DNA from: Hassallia byssoidea VB512170
GTDB lineage: Bacteria; Cyanobacteriota; Cyanobacteriia; Cyanobacteriales; Nostocaceae
Direction: 5' to 3'
NCBI RefSeq assembly: GCF_000817785.2
Contig: NZ_JTCM02000001.1
Location: 169,010-233,009 of the forward strand
DNA: 64,000 nucleotides
Below are positions 63,738 through 64,000 of this stretch, in pieces. The translations under genes and the position numbers were made by a program. Under the pieces are notes generated by a model. That model ran no database searches. It was given only the letters and a program-made list of their open reading frames with translations, and was not told where the DNA came from. Positions within the stretch are counted from its first letter, which is position 1. Each line of letters begins with the position of its first letter.

Positions 63738-64000
63738 AGTTGTACCTTCTCAACACGTCAAAGTTGTTATTTTCAACAACTTGATCCTAGATTTAGACAA
63801 CGATAGCGTTTTCTTACATTGGACACTTTCTATAGTTACACTTACGAAATTGCGATCGCATCCCCTGAAAGCATGAGTATCGAATTTTCGTACAAAGAAT
63901 GCCGGGGTTCCAAAAAATCAGACAAAACCGGACAGCCATATAGCTGAAATAGTCGTGGAGTTTTGAGGATCTTTAATACAAGGCTGTCCGGTAATGTCGG
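63738..64000. other. window end with an 11-bp inverted repeat
   Basis: No gene is seen. ACCGGACAGCC at 63927-63937 is matched by its exact complement at 63982-63992, enclosing 44 bases. It may be the start of a mobile element or a structured transcript that runs beyond the window. Confidence 0.45.

Overview
The window comes from a filamentous, heterocyst-forming cyanobacterium (order Nostocales), probably chromosomal. The evidence is: very frequent HIP1 octamers (GCGATCGC); many tandem heptanucleotide arrays of the short tandemly repeated repetitive (STRR) type; cyanobacterial housekeeping genes (ndk, speA, scpA, pheT, ssb); and above all a large exopolysaccharide locus whose gene content matches, as I recall it, the heterocyst envelope polysaccharide (HEP) island of Anabaena PCC 7120, which includes hepC and hepA. 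No rRNA, tRNA or CRISPR array was recognised.

Layout. 1-6.1 kb: housekeeping genes (end of a membrane protein, ndk, speA, a sugar-nucleotide pyrophosphorylase, scpA, a LapA-like membrane protein). 6.1-7.4 kb: a long AT-rich non-coding stretch. 7.4-22.7 kb (+ strand): first arm of the polysaccharide locus, namely hepC, the hepA ABC exporter, eight glycosyltransferases, a Wzy-like membrane protein and a methyltransferase. 23-36.4 kb (- strand): second arm, pointing toward the first. In transcription order it holds rfbF (CDP-glucose synthesis), an FAD oxidoreductase, a GT8 transferase, an epimerase, two GT2 transferases, a PhyH-like dioxygenase, an rfbC-like epimerase, a SAF-domain oxidoreductase, a GT4 transferase and a Wzc-like co-polymerase/tyrosine kinase. 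The arms converge at a duplicated repeat near 22.7-22.9 kb.

36.7-40.5 kb (- strand): a three-gene phospho-signalling set (kinase with zinc-ribbon, membrane and TPR parts; PP2C phosphatase; vWA protein) resembling the TerY-P triad / E. coli yegI-yegK-yegL. 41-47.9 kb: a PATAN-REC response regulator, pheT, a YCII protein, a large TPR protein and an SH3-like secreted protein. 48-52 kb: a PIN-domain toxin-antitoxin pair, a D-lactate-type dehydrogenase and a double ABC ATPase. 52.3-64 kb: ssb, a methyltransferase, an FAD monooxygenase, a MalK-like ATPase with a repeat-derived insertion, a CheB-like methylesterase, a DUF433/DUF5615 toxin-antitoxin pair, a guanylyltransferase/phosphomannomutase-like fusion and two small proteins.

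How the genes work together (inference). The second arm would make a modified CDP-linked sugar, HepC would start the lipid-linked unit, the glycosyltransferases of both arms would extend it, and HepA, the Wzy-like protein and the Wzc-like protein would handle export, polymerisation and chain length. The two sugar-nucleotide enzymes outside the locus (3.2-4.4 and 59.9-62.4 kb) may supply precursors. The most unusual sequence-level features are composite heptamer arrays that sit exactly at convergent gene ends and, in one case, inside the reading frame of an ABC ATPase.
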